Source: Streptomyces musisoli (GTDB taxonomy: Bacteria > Actinomycetota > Actinomycetes > Streptomycetales > Streptomycetaceae). From it: a DNA stretch of 64,000 nt. The notes below the pieces were generated by a model. It saw only the letters and a list, made by a program, of their open reading frames with translations. It was not told the origin of the DNA and did no database searches. Every line of letters starts with the position of its first letter. The stretch's first letter is position 1. Position numbers and translations under genes: made by a program. The DNA lies in assembly GCF_016741855.1 (NCBI RefSeq), contig NZ_JAERRH010000011.1, positions 62,001-126,000 on the forward strand, in the 5' to 3' direction. Shown here in pieces: positions 9,699-17,170 of the stretch.

Positions 9699-12125
9699 TC
9701 ACCCCCGCAGATCGACGAGCAGGGGCGGGGCGTGTTCGCCCTGCACGGTGGTCAGCGACAGCACGGCGTGACCGGGCGGCACCCCATGCGCCAACTCAGA
9801 AGCCGACCACCGCTCCCGCTCCACCTGCCGAACGGTGACGGCGTCCGTGGTGACCGGCTTGCCGGTGCCGAGTTTCCGGACGGCATGGATCAACCGGGTC
9901 AACGGCTGATCCGCAAACACCGTGTGCTTGGCGACCTCCGTCGTCTCCACCCACTCCGTACCCCATGTCTGCGCGAACAGGGCGCCTTCCCAGGTGGTGA
10001 TTCCCGAGCAGGCGGCGTGACAACCGACCGCGGCGATCAGCGGTTGCCTCAGGTGCTCCGGAACGTCTCCCAGGGCCCTCAGGCTCAGCAGAACGCCGGC
10101 ATTGCTCTCCCGCAGCCCCCGCAGGGCACGCACGGTCCCCGCGGTGATCGCGTGTGCAGCGTCGGCGAGAACGAGGCAGGCGAACAGTGACCTGTCCCGA
10201 CGAGCCGCCATGCTCGCTGTGAACTGCGCAAGCAACAATCGGCCCAGCAACTGGGCCGCCTCAGGATGGACCCGCTCCGGCAGATCGACTCTGACCCTCA
10301 GCGGGTGGTCGAGTGATCGCAGCGTGAATGGCTGAGCGCCGTCGGATGTGTCGAAGAAATCCGTGAAAGCCGGACGATCCAGGCAGGCAAGCCGGTCGGC
10401 GAGCAGTATTCCGGGATCTCCGTGGACGCCGGTTTGTCGTGCCCGCGCGTCCACTTCCCGGTGCAGAGCCGAGTGGTCCCGGGGGTCGAGCATCTCTTTG
10501 AGCCGATTCAATGCCGCAGGGTCGCCGTCCAACAATTCCCGGAGTTCAGGTACAGAGGGGAAACGGCCGTGGACAGCACGGAAGGGCCCCAACAACTGTG
10601 CCAGTACTGTCCCCGCCCGCCGCAGGTCGATCTCGGCCCAGTCACCCGCGAGAACGTCTGCGAGGAGCGTCGCCGCCTCGTCCGGGTCATCCGTTCCGCC
10701 GTAGAGATCAAGGTCGTACGCCGAAGTGTGGTCCCCCGGCCGGATCACGATGTCGTAAGCCTGATCGGCTCCCAGCGGCGTACCGGCGGCGCACACCACG
10801 ATCAGTGCCGCCTGTCCGGCGAGGGCCTGGAGGGCGACGGATTCGCAGACCGGACGTACCAGGCGCTCGGTCTTGCCCGAGCCGGACGGGCCGATCACGA
10901 GCAGGGAAGTGGCCAGCGTGCTGGCGTCCACCGCTGCGCCCGCGGCGCGGAGGGCAGGCGGAGTGCGCTCGACGTCCGCAAACCGGCCGATGCGCACCTG
11001 AGAGGTCAGCAGGTCGTGGGGTGCCATCCGGATGGGAAGGTCTCGCTGCCCGGAGGGGTGCAGACATGCACGGGCGCCGTCGTTGAACACGGCCGAGGTG
11101 AACGCGCCCAGACGTGCGGGGTCGGCGACCACGGAACTCCAGGCACGACGGATCCGCACGTAGTCCACGTCGTTCATCCGACCGACACGCGCCTCTTCGG
11201 TCAGCCGTTCCGCCGTACCGCTCTGACCGTAGGCATGGAGGTCGGGCCAGTCCGTGACGGGCTCGGGCGGGGCCCCCTCACGGTTCTCGGCAACCGCCCG
11301 GGGGCGCAGTAGGCCGCGCGACAGTCCGAGCCAGTCGCCTGCTACAACGAACGGTCCCAGAGCGAGAAGCGTAAGTACGACCTTGAGGACCTGGAGCCGG
11401 TGCACGGTGCCTACCGGGTCACCGGGTACGACGAACCAGTCGGACGGTGTCACACTCACGGCGAGCTTGTAGTACGACAGCAGCCCGTGCCAGACGACGA
11501 GCCAGGCGATCAGCGCCCCGAGGAGGGCGGCGCGCAGAGCACGCGAGGGCTGTGGACGGTCGGTCACGTACCGTCGGACGACCTCTTTCCAGTTGCCCAC
11601 ACGTGCGAAGTAGTACAGCACGAGGGTCGCGAGAACGCTGTCATAGACGGCACTCGCGGTGAGTGCCGCCCGGGGCGGGTCGAAGCCCCACCATTCGGAC
11701 GGCGTGACCAGTTCAAGCAGGATCCGCTTGTGTGGCACCAGGTTGTTCACCCACAACGACCACACGAGCAGGGCCGCGATCAGAGCACCCACGGCTCCCG
11801 TGAGCAGAGCCCGGTCGGAAACTCGGTCGACGGCTCCCCGAGGCCGGGGGCGGTGATCGAAGCGCCAGATGCCTGGGGGCGTCTCCGGGCGGGGGGTCCT
11901 CAGCCAGGTGAGGAAGTGGGAGCCGTCCGGTTTCGGCGGCGCGCCGGGCGGCGCGGAGGGTGCCGGCGGCGCACCCGTCGGCATGGGCGGCACCCCCGCC
12001 CCCTCGAGTGGTGCCGTCGGGCGTGGTACAGGGTTCGGGTGGGTGCCGCGGGCGTCCCTCGTGCCGTCGCTGTCCATCGACCTTGCCCCCTGACCAGCCG
12101 TTCCACCAGCCGTTCCGTCCGCCAT
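9699..12125 (-). CDS. Membrane-anchored VirD4/TraG-like ATPase of unknown role
   Basis: 808 residues. A Pro/Ala-rich cytoplasmic N-terminus (1-90) is followed by about four predicted membrane helices (roughly residues 106-275), then a soluble ATPase domain with Walker A GPSGSGKT near residue 400 and a later hydrophobic strand ending LVLADAAHAI in place of a classical Walker B. The fold resembles coupling-protein ATPases (VirD4/TraG) that pump DNA or protein through secretion channels, but no relaxase, T4SS or ESX gene is nearby. ATG at 12125 has no good Shine-Dalgarno; a TAGATT sequence 10 bases upstream could make it near-leaderless. Divergent from gabT. Confidence 0.75.
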   Translation of the reverse strand: MADGTAGGTAGQGARSMDSDGTRDARGTHPNPVPRPTAPLEGAGVPPMPTGAPPAPSAPPGAPPKPDGSHFLTWLRTPRPETPPGIWRFDHRPRPRGAVDRVSDRALLTGAVGALIAALLVWSLWVNNLVPHKRILLELVTPSEWWGFDPPRAALTASAVYDSVLATLVLYYFARVGNWKEVVRRYVTDRPQPSRALRAALLGALIAWLVVWHGLLSYYKLAVSVTPSDWFVVPGDPVGTVHRLQVLKVVLTLLALGPFVVAGDWLGLSRGLLRPRAVAENREGAPPEPVTDWPDLHAYGQSGTAERLTEEARVGRMNDVDYVRIRRAWSSVVADPARLGAFTSAVFNDGARACLHPSGQRDLPIRMAPHDLLTSQVRIGRFADVERTPPALRAAGAAVDASTLATSLLVIGPSGSGKTERLVRPVCESVALQALAGQAALIVVCAAGTPLGADQAYDIVIRPGDHTSAYDLDLYGGTDDPDEAATLLADVLAGDWAEIDLRRAGTVLAQLLGPFRAVHGRFPSVPELRELLDGDPAALNRLKEMLDPRDHSALHREVDARARQTGVHGDPGILLADRLACLDRPAFTDFFDTSDGAQPFTLRSLDHPLRVRVDLPERVHPEAAQLLGRLLLAQFTASMAARRDRSLFACLVLADAAHAITAGTVRALRGLRESNAGVLLSLRALGDVPEHLRQPLIAAVGCHAACSGITTWEGALFAQTWGTEWVETTEVAKHTVFADQPLTRLIHAVRKLGTGKPVTTDAVTVRQVERERWSASELAHGVPPGHAVLSLTTVQGEHAPPLLVDLRG

Positions 12126-12206
12126 CAGCGAGCCAATCTAACGCCCCGGGAACGGGAGTTCACCGCTTACGCGGCCGAGACGAGCCACAGCCGCCCGGGC
12201 GGACTA

Positions 12207-12221
12207 TGTCCATCGCGGACA
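12207..12221. promoter_or_regulatory. Candidate operator between gabT and the ATPase gene
   Basis: TGTCC-ATCGC-GGACA is a perfect 5-bp inverted repeat with a 5-base spacer in the divergent intergenic region. Candidate binding site for the nearby PucR protein or another regulator; position is the only support. Confidence 0.3.
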
Positions 12222-12368
12222 ACGGGGCGCGCCGACAACGCCCACATGGAGCATGCCCACCTCCCGGAACCGGTCTTAGCCTGCGAGAAAAGAAGGTATG
12301 CGTCCGAAAACGCACCGCCCGGAACCGCCCGGGACCGCCCGGTACGCAAGATCATCAGGGAGCCCCCC

Positions 12369-13703
12369 ATGACCGCACTTCCGCAGGAGCGCCGCGTCGT
12401 CACCGCCATCCCCGGCCCGAAGTCGCAGGAGCTTCAGGCCCGCCGTACCGCCGTGGTCGCGCAGGGCGTGGGCTCGGTGCTGCCCGTGTTCACCTCGCGC
12501 GCCGGCGGCGGCATCATCGAGGACGTCGACGGCAACCGGCTCATCGACTTCGGTTCCGGTATCGCCGTGACCTCCGTCGGTGCGTCCGCCGAGGCCGTCG
12601 TGCGGCGTGCGAGCGCCCAGCTCGCCGACTTCACCCACACCTGTTTCATGGTCACCCCGTACGAGGGCTACGTGGAGGTCGCGGAGGCCCTGGCCGAGCT
12701 GACCCCCGGTGACCACGCCAAGAAGTCCGCGCTGTTCAACTCCGGCGCCGAGGCCGTCGAGAACGCCGTGAAGATCGCCCGCGCCTACACCAAGCGGCAG
12801 GCCGTCGTGGTGTTCGACCACGGCTACCACGGCCGGACCAACCTCACGATGGCGCTCACCGCCAAGAACATGCCGTACAAGCACGGCTTCGGGCCGTTCG
12901 CGCCCGAGGTGTACCGCGTGCCGGTGGCGTACGGCTACCGCTGGCCGACCGGCCCGGAGAACGCCGGCCCCGAGGCCGCCAAGCAGGCCATCGACCAGAT
13001 CACCAAGCAGGTCGGCCCGGACAACGTCGCCGCGATCATCATCGAGCCGGTCCTCGGCGAGGGCGGCTTCATCGAGCCGGCCAAGGGCTTCCTGCCGGAG
13101 ATCGTGAAGTTCGCCAACGACAACGGCATCGTCTTCGTCGCCGACGAGATCCAGTCCGGCTTCTGCCGGACCGGCCAGTGGTTCGCCTGCGAGGACGAGG
13201 GGATCGTCCCGGACCTGATCACGACCGCCAAGGGCATCGCCGGTGGTCTGCCGCTCGCCGCCGTCACCGGCCGCGCGGAGATCATGGACGCCGCGCACGC
13301 CGGCGGCCTCGGTGGCACGTACGGCGGCAACCCGGTCGCCTGCGCCGGTGCCCTCGGTGCCATCGAGACCATGAAGGAACTGGACCTCAACGGCAAGGCC
13401 AAGCGCATCGAGGAGGTCATGAAGGGCCGCCTCACCGCCATGGCCGAGAAGTTCGACATCATCGGTGACGTGCGTGGACGCGGTGCCATGATCGCGATCG
13501 AGCTGGTCAAGGACCGCGCCACCAAGGAGCCGAACCCGGAGGCCACCGCCGCGCTGGCCAAGGCCTGCCACGCCGAGGGCCTGCTGGTCCTGACCTGCGG
13601 CACCTACGGCAACGTGCTCCGCTTCCTGCCGCCGCTGGTCATCGGCGAGGACCTGCTGAACGAGGGCCTCGACATCATCGAGCAGGCGTTCGCGCGCATC
13701 TGA
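12369..13703 (+). CDS. gabT: 4-aminobutyrate-2-oxoglutarate transaminase
   Basis: PLP-dependent class III aminotransferase, 444 residues, converting GABA and 2-oxoglutarate to succinate semialdehyde and glutamate. It shows the NSGAEAVENAVKIAR substrate/PLP-phosphate region, DEIQSGF with the PLP-contacting Asp, and the Schiff-base lysine in TTAKGIAGG at residue 288. ATG at 12369 follows AGGGAG by six bases. Transcribed away from the ATPase/PucR genes, and linked in function to the amine-oxidising genes at 19-26 kb and 34-39 kb. Confidence 0.95.
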   Translation: MTALPQERRVVTAIPGPKSQELQARRTAVVAQGVGSVLPVFTSRAGGGIIEDVDGNRLIDFGSGIAVTSVGASAEAVVRRASAQLADFTHTCFMVTPYEGYVEVAEALAELTPGDHAKKSALFNSGAEAVENAVKIARAYTKRQAVVVFDHGYHGRTNLTMALTAKNMPYKHGFGPFAPEVYRVPVAYGYRWPTGPENAGPEAAKQAIDQITKQVGPDNVAAIIIEPVLGEGGFIEPAKGFLPEIVKFANDNGIVFVADEIQSGFCRTGQWFACEDEGIVPDLITTAKGIAGGLPLAAVTGRAEIMDAAHAGGLGGTYGGNPVACAGALGAIETMKELDLNGKAKRIEEVMKGRLTAMAEKFDIIGDVRGRGAMIAIELVKDRATKEPNPEATAALAKACHAEGLLVLTCGTYGNVLRFLPPLVIGEDLLNEGLDIIEQAFARI

Positions 13704-14087
13704 GCGGCAGGTCTGCACCTCTGAAGGGCGCCTGCGGCAGGCCGTGTGAAGAACGTGTGCGGGGTGGATGACGGGAGCGGATTCCGTCTGCCCAACCGCC
13801 TCGGGCTGCCGTAGGTTCTCTCCAGATGAGAGATACACCCCGCCCACAGGGGACTGTGGGCGACTCCGGGCCGAGGCCTCCCCAGCTTCGACCTGGTCGT
13901 GCCCTCGCGCACACAACCGGCGCCTGACGGCTCCGGGATCTCCTCACCGATCGGACGGTCGCCGCCCCAAACCCCCCGGGGCGCGCGACGTTCCGGTCCG
14001 GACGGCCGCCTCGGAACCACCCCCCCTGTTCCGGGGCGGCCGACCTCCTCCCCCGTGAGTCCGGGTACGTCTGCCAAGCTGGGCGCC
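13704..14087. other. Spacer after gabT with hairpins
   Basis: 384 bases with no supported gene. GCCTGC-G-GCAGGC lies at about 13731-13743. A perfect 8-bp hairpin GCCCACAG/CTGTGGGC (13842-13849 and 13854-13861, 4-base loop) is a candidate gabT terminator, although 140 bases from the stop. Confidence 0.45.
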
Positions 14088-14858
14088 GTGTCGACCGTAG
14101 TCCGCCGTGTCCTGCTCCTGGGCCTTCCGGCCGTCCTCTTCGCCCTGATCACCTGGCAGGTCGTGACCCACGGCCCGCTGCTGGGCCTGGACGCCCGCCT
14201 CAGCCGGGCCCTCGTCCGTCCGGACCGGTTCTCCGAGCTGCTGTCCGACCTCGGCGACATCCAGGTCGCCGTCCCGGTGCTCGCGCTCGCCCTGGCCTGC
14301 GTCCTGTGGCGGGGCCGGGCCGCCGGCCGGCACCGGTGGTGGCTGCCGCCGCTCGCCGCGGCCGTGCTGATGGTGCTGGTCCCGGCGATCGTCGTACCGC
14401 TCAAGGACTGGACCGCACGGCCGGGCACCGCCGCGGTGCCCCCCGGCACCGGCTACTTCCCCTCCGGCCACACGGCCACGGCGGCCGTCGCCTACGGCTC
14501 CGCCACCCTGCTCCTGCTGCCCTGGCTGCGCACCGCGGCCGCCCGCCGGATCCTGGCCGGCGGCTGCGCGGTCCTCGTGCTCGGGGCGTCGTACGGCCTG
14601 GTCCGGCGCGGCTATCACTGGCCGCTGGACGTCGTGGCCAGCTGGTGTCTGTGCACCGTGCTGCTGGCCACGCTGTCCCTCGTGTCCGGTCCCGGCCTCA
14701 GCCGAAGTAGGCGTCGAAGTTCTTCTGGAACTCCCAGTTCGAGTAGCGGTCCCAGTTCACCGACCACGTCATCAGGCCGCGCAGCGCGGGCCAGGTCCCG
14801 TGGGTCGCGTACGAGCCGCAGTTCGTCTTCTTCGTCAGGCAGTCCAGGGCCTTGGTGA
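14088..14858 (+). CDS. PAP2-family membrane phosphatase with an odd C-terminus
   Basis: About 256 residues with five or six membrane helices and the PAP2 phosphatase signatures in order: KDWTARP, FPSGHT and HWPLD. Spacing differs from the usual pattern (K-x4-RP, and only two or three residues from Arg to the catalytic His), so activity is uncertain. Such enzymes hydrolyse lipid phosphates such as phosphatidate or undecaprenyl pyrophosphate. The start is uncertain: GTG at 14088, or GTG at 14055; neither has a strong ribosome site. The last 53 residues or so are Ser/Arg-rich low complexity and are encoded antisense to the chitinase gene, with 161 bases of convergent overlap. In the +2 frame a stop occurs at 14708-14710, so a frameshift or recent stop loss is possible. 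Confidence 0.75.
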   Translation: MSTVVRRVLLLGLPAVLFALITWQVVTHGPLLGLDARLSRALVRPDRFSELLSDLGDIQVAVPVLALALACVLWRGRAAGRHRWWLPPLAAAVLMVLVPAIVVPLKDWTARPGTAAVPPGTGYFPSGHTATAAVAYGSATLLLLPWLRTAAARRILAGGCAVLVLGASYGLVRRGYHWPLDVVASWCLCTVLLATLSLVSGPGLSRSRRRSSSGTPSSSSGPSSPTTSSGRAARARSRGSRTSRSSSSSSGSPGPW

Positions 14859-16506
14859 CCTCGGACGGGGAGACGTGGCCGTTGCCCGCGTTCGTCGACG
14901 CGGGCATGCCGATGGCGACCTGGTCGGGGCGCAGCGGCGGGAAGACGTTGTTCTGGTCGCCGGCGACCGGGAAGCCGGTCAGGAGCATGTCGGTCATGGC
15001 GATGTGGAAGTCGGCGCCGCCCATGGAGTGGTACTGGTTGTCCAGGCCCATGATCGGGCCGGAGTTGTAGTCCTGGACGTGCAGCAGGGTGAGGTCGTCG
15101 CGCAGGGCGTGGATCACCGGGAGGTACGCGCCGCAGCGCGGGTCCTGGCCGCCCCACTTGCCGGTGCCGTAGTACTGGTAGCCGTTCTGCACGAAGAACG
15201 TCTCCGGTGCCATGCTCAGCACGAACTTCGAGCCGTACTTCGCCTTCAGGGTCTTCAGCGCCGAGATGAGGTTCACGATCACCGGGGTGGTCGGGTTCCT
15301 GAAGTCGGTGTCGTTCGCGTTCAGCGACAGCGAGTGGCCCTCGAAGTCGATGTCGAGGCCGTCGAGGCCGTAGGTGTCGATGATGTTCGAGACCGAGGAG
15401 ACGAAGGTGTCGCGGGCCGCGGCAGTGGTCAGCTGGACCTGTCCGTTCTGGCCGCCTATCGAGATGAGCACCTTCTTGCCGGCCGCCTGCTTGGCCTTGA
15501 CGGCCGCCTTGAAGTCGGCGTCGGACTCCGCGGTCGGGCACTCGGTGACCGGGCAGCGGTTGAAGCGGATGTCCCCGGAGGTGACCGAGGTGGGCTCGCC
15601 GAAGGCCAGGTCGATGACGTCCCAGCTGTCGGGTACGTCGGCGAGGCGGGTGTAGCCGGCGCCGTTGGCGAAGCTGGCGTGGAGGTAGCCGACGAGGGCG
15701 TGGGCGGGCAGGCCGCCGGATCCGCCGCCGGTGCCGGCGCTGGTCGTCGCGGTCACCGCCGCGGATTTCGCGGACTCGCCGGCGTCGTTGACCGCGGTGA
15801 CCTGGAAGCCGTACGCGGTCGAGGCCGCGAGGCCGGAGACGGTCGCCGAAGTGCCGGTCACCGTCTGGGCCTTGATGCCGTCGCGGTAGACCGCGTAGCT
15901 CGTGGCGCCGGTCACCGCGGTCCAGGACAGGCCGACGGAGGACGAGGTCACCGAGGTGGCCCTCAGACCGGCGGGCGCCGCGGGCGGCTGCGTGGTGCCG
16001 CTGCCGCCGGGGCCGATCAGGGTGATGTCGTCGGCCTGGTAGGCGCCGGTGCCGTACCAGCCGTGGGTGTAGATGGTGACCTTGGTGGTGGCGGCGCCCG
16101 TGCGGAAGGTGGTGCTCAGCTTCTGCCAGTCGGGGGCGGACTGGGTCCAGGTGGAGACGTCGGTGGTGCCGGTGCCGCTCGCGCCCAGGTAGACGTAGGA
16201 GCCGCGGACGTAACCGGACAGGGTGTACTGCGCGTTCGGCTGGACGGTCACGGTCTGGCCGCACTGGGCGTTGTCGCTGCCGGCCGGGGTGGCCTGGAGC
16301 GCGGAGCCGCCGCTGTGCACGGGTGAGCCGACCGTCGTGCCGGCGGTGCAGGTCCAGCCGGTCAGACCGGACTCGAAGCCGCCGTTGGTCGCGACGTCCG
16401 CGTCGGCCGCACGGGCGGCCGACGAGAGCGCGGTGACACCGGGCACGGCCAGCAGCGCGGCCGTGAACACGGCGAGGACGGATCGGGGACGTCTGTGGCG
16501 GTCCAC
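14698..16506 (-). CDS. chiB: Secreted family 18 chitinase with CBM and fibronectin III domains
   Basis: 602 residues. A signal peptide of about 33 residues leads into a carbohydrate-binding module (about 36-165, starting NGGFESGLTGW), one fibronectin type III domain (about 180-255), a Gly/Ser linker and a GH18 barrel with catalytic DGLDIDFE at 382-389 (acid Glu 389). Endo-acting on chitin outside the cell. Domain order and neighbours match ChiB of S. coelicolor, as I recall it. GTG at 16506 is chosen because GGAGG is five bases upstream; an upstream GTG at 16548 would spoil the signal peptide. A DasR-type operator sits upstream. Confidence 0.93.
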   Translation of the reverse strand: MDRHRRPRSVLAVFTAALLAVPGVTALSSAARAADADVATNGGFESGLTGWTCTAGTTVGSPVHSGGSALQATPAGSDNAQCGQTVTVQPNAQYTLSGYVRGSYVYLGASGTGTTDVSTWTQSAPDWQKLSTTFRTGAATTKVTIYTHGWYGTGAYQADDITLIGPGGSGTTQPPAAPAGLRATSVTSSSVGLSWTAVTGATSYAVYRDGIKAQTVTGTSATVSGLAASTAYGFQVTAVNDAGESAKSAAVTATTSAGTGGGSGGLPAHALVGYLHASFANGAGYTRLADVPDSWDVIDLAFGEPTSVTSGDIRFNRCPVTECPTAESDADFKAAVKAKQAAGKKVLISIGGQNGQVQLTTAAARDTFVSSVSNIIDTYGLDGLDIDFEGHSLSLNANDTDFRNPTTPVIVNLISALKTLKAKYGSKFVLSMAPETFFVQNGYQYYGTGKWGGQDPRCGAYLPVIHALRDDLTLLHVQDYNSGPIMGLDNQYHSMGGADFHIAMTDMLLTGFPVAGDQNNVFPPLRPDQVAIGMPASTNAGNGHVSPSEVTKALDCLTKKTNCGSYATHGTWPALRGLMTWSVNWDRYSNWEFQKNFDAYFG

Positions 16507-16553
16507 AAGGGCCTCCGGGGTCTGGGGAGTTGACGGAGCCGAGCGCACACAAC

Positions 16554-16567
16554 TTGGTCCAGACCAA
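16554..16567 (-). promoter_or_regulatory. DasR-responsive element (dre) in the chitinase promoter
   Basis: TTGGTCCAGACCAA is a near-perfect palindrome matching the known dre consensus (TGGTCTAGACCA) and the direct-repeat element of Streptomyces chitinase promoters. On the minus strand it lies between a -35 TTGACA (16579-16574) and a weak -10 CAAGTT (16556-16551), where DasR binding would block transcription until GlcNAc phosphates accumulate. Confidence 0.88.
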
Positions 16568-16591
16568 TCCTCTTGTCAAGGTGTGCGGACG

Positions 16592-17050
16592 CTACCCGTC
16601 CCCGTCCCTCTGCCGGGCCAGTCCCGCCGCCGCCTCGTGCATCGCCAGCTCCAGCAGCGCCGCGTCGGTCAGCGTGCCCGAACCGTCCGGCGGCACCAGC
16701 CAGCGCACGCCACGGGCCGCCCGGCCGGGATACGGAACGACGATCCAGGTGCCCGACCCGGCGGTACGGATGCCGGTGCCGAGCCAGCGGGCCGCCGTGC
16801 CCGGGGGCACGAAGAACCCGACCCGGTCGTCGCCGAAGTCGGCGAGCACCGGGCCGGGTTGGTCCAGGATCCGGGTGAGTACGTCCAGGGTCGGATAGCC
16901 CAGCTCACCCGGCAGGATCAGGACGTCCCAGGCCCTGCCGGCGGGCAGCAGGGCGACCCCGAGGGGGCTGCGCTCCCACTCCCAGCGGCAGGCCTCGGGG
17001 TCCGGTGCGACGGATGCCAGCCATTCGACCGCCGTCTTCGCCCCACTCAT
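16592..17050 (-). CDS. Conserved hypothetical protein
   Basis: 152 residues, soluble, no signal peptide or membrane helix. It begins MSGAKTAVEWLASVAPDPEAC and contains repeated PP-G loops (VGFFVPPGTAARWLGTG, VRWLVPPDGSGTL). The pattern resembles the small streptomycete relatives of the N-terminal part of bifunctional primase/polymerase-like proteins, but I cannot assign a function. ATG at 17050 follows GGGAGG with 8-base spacing. Confidence 0.8.
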   Translation of the reverse strand: MSGAKTAVEWLASVAPDPEACRWEWERSPLGVALLPAGRAWDVLILPGELGYPTLDVLTRILDQPGPVLADFGDDRVGFFVPPGTAARWLGTGIRTAGSGTWIVVPYPGRAARGVRWLVPPDGSGTLTDAALLELAMHEAAAGLARQRDGDG

Positions 17051-17170
17051 CAGACAGCCTCCCTCTCTCGTGCTCTCGTGCGACCGTGCGACGCGGCCGC
17101 GTCAGGGTGAGAGAGGAGGCCTTCCGGAGAGCATTACGCGAGTCGTGGTTCCTCTTTGGAGTGAACCGGC

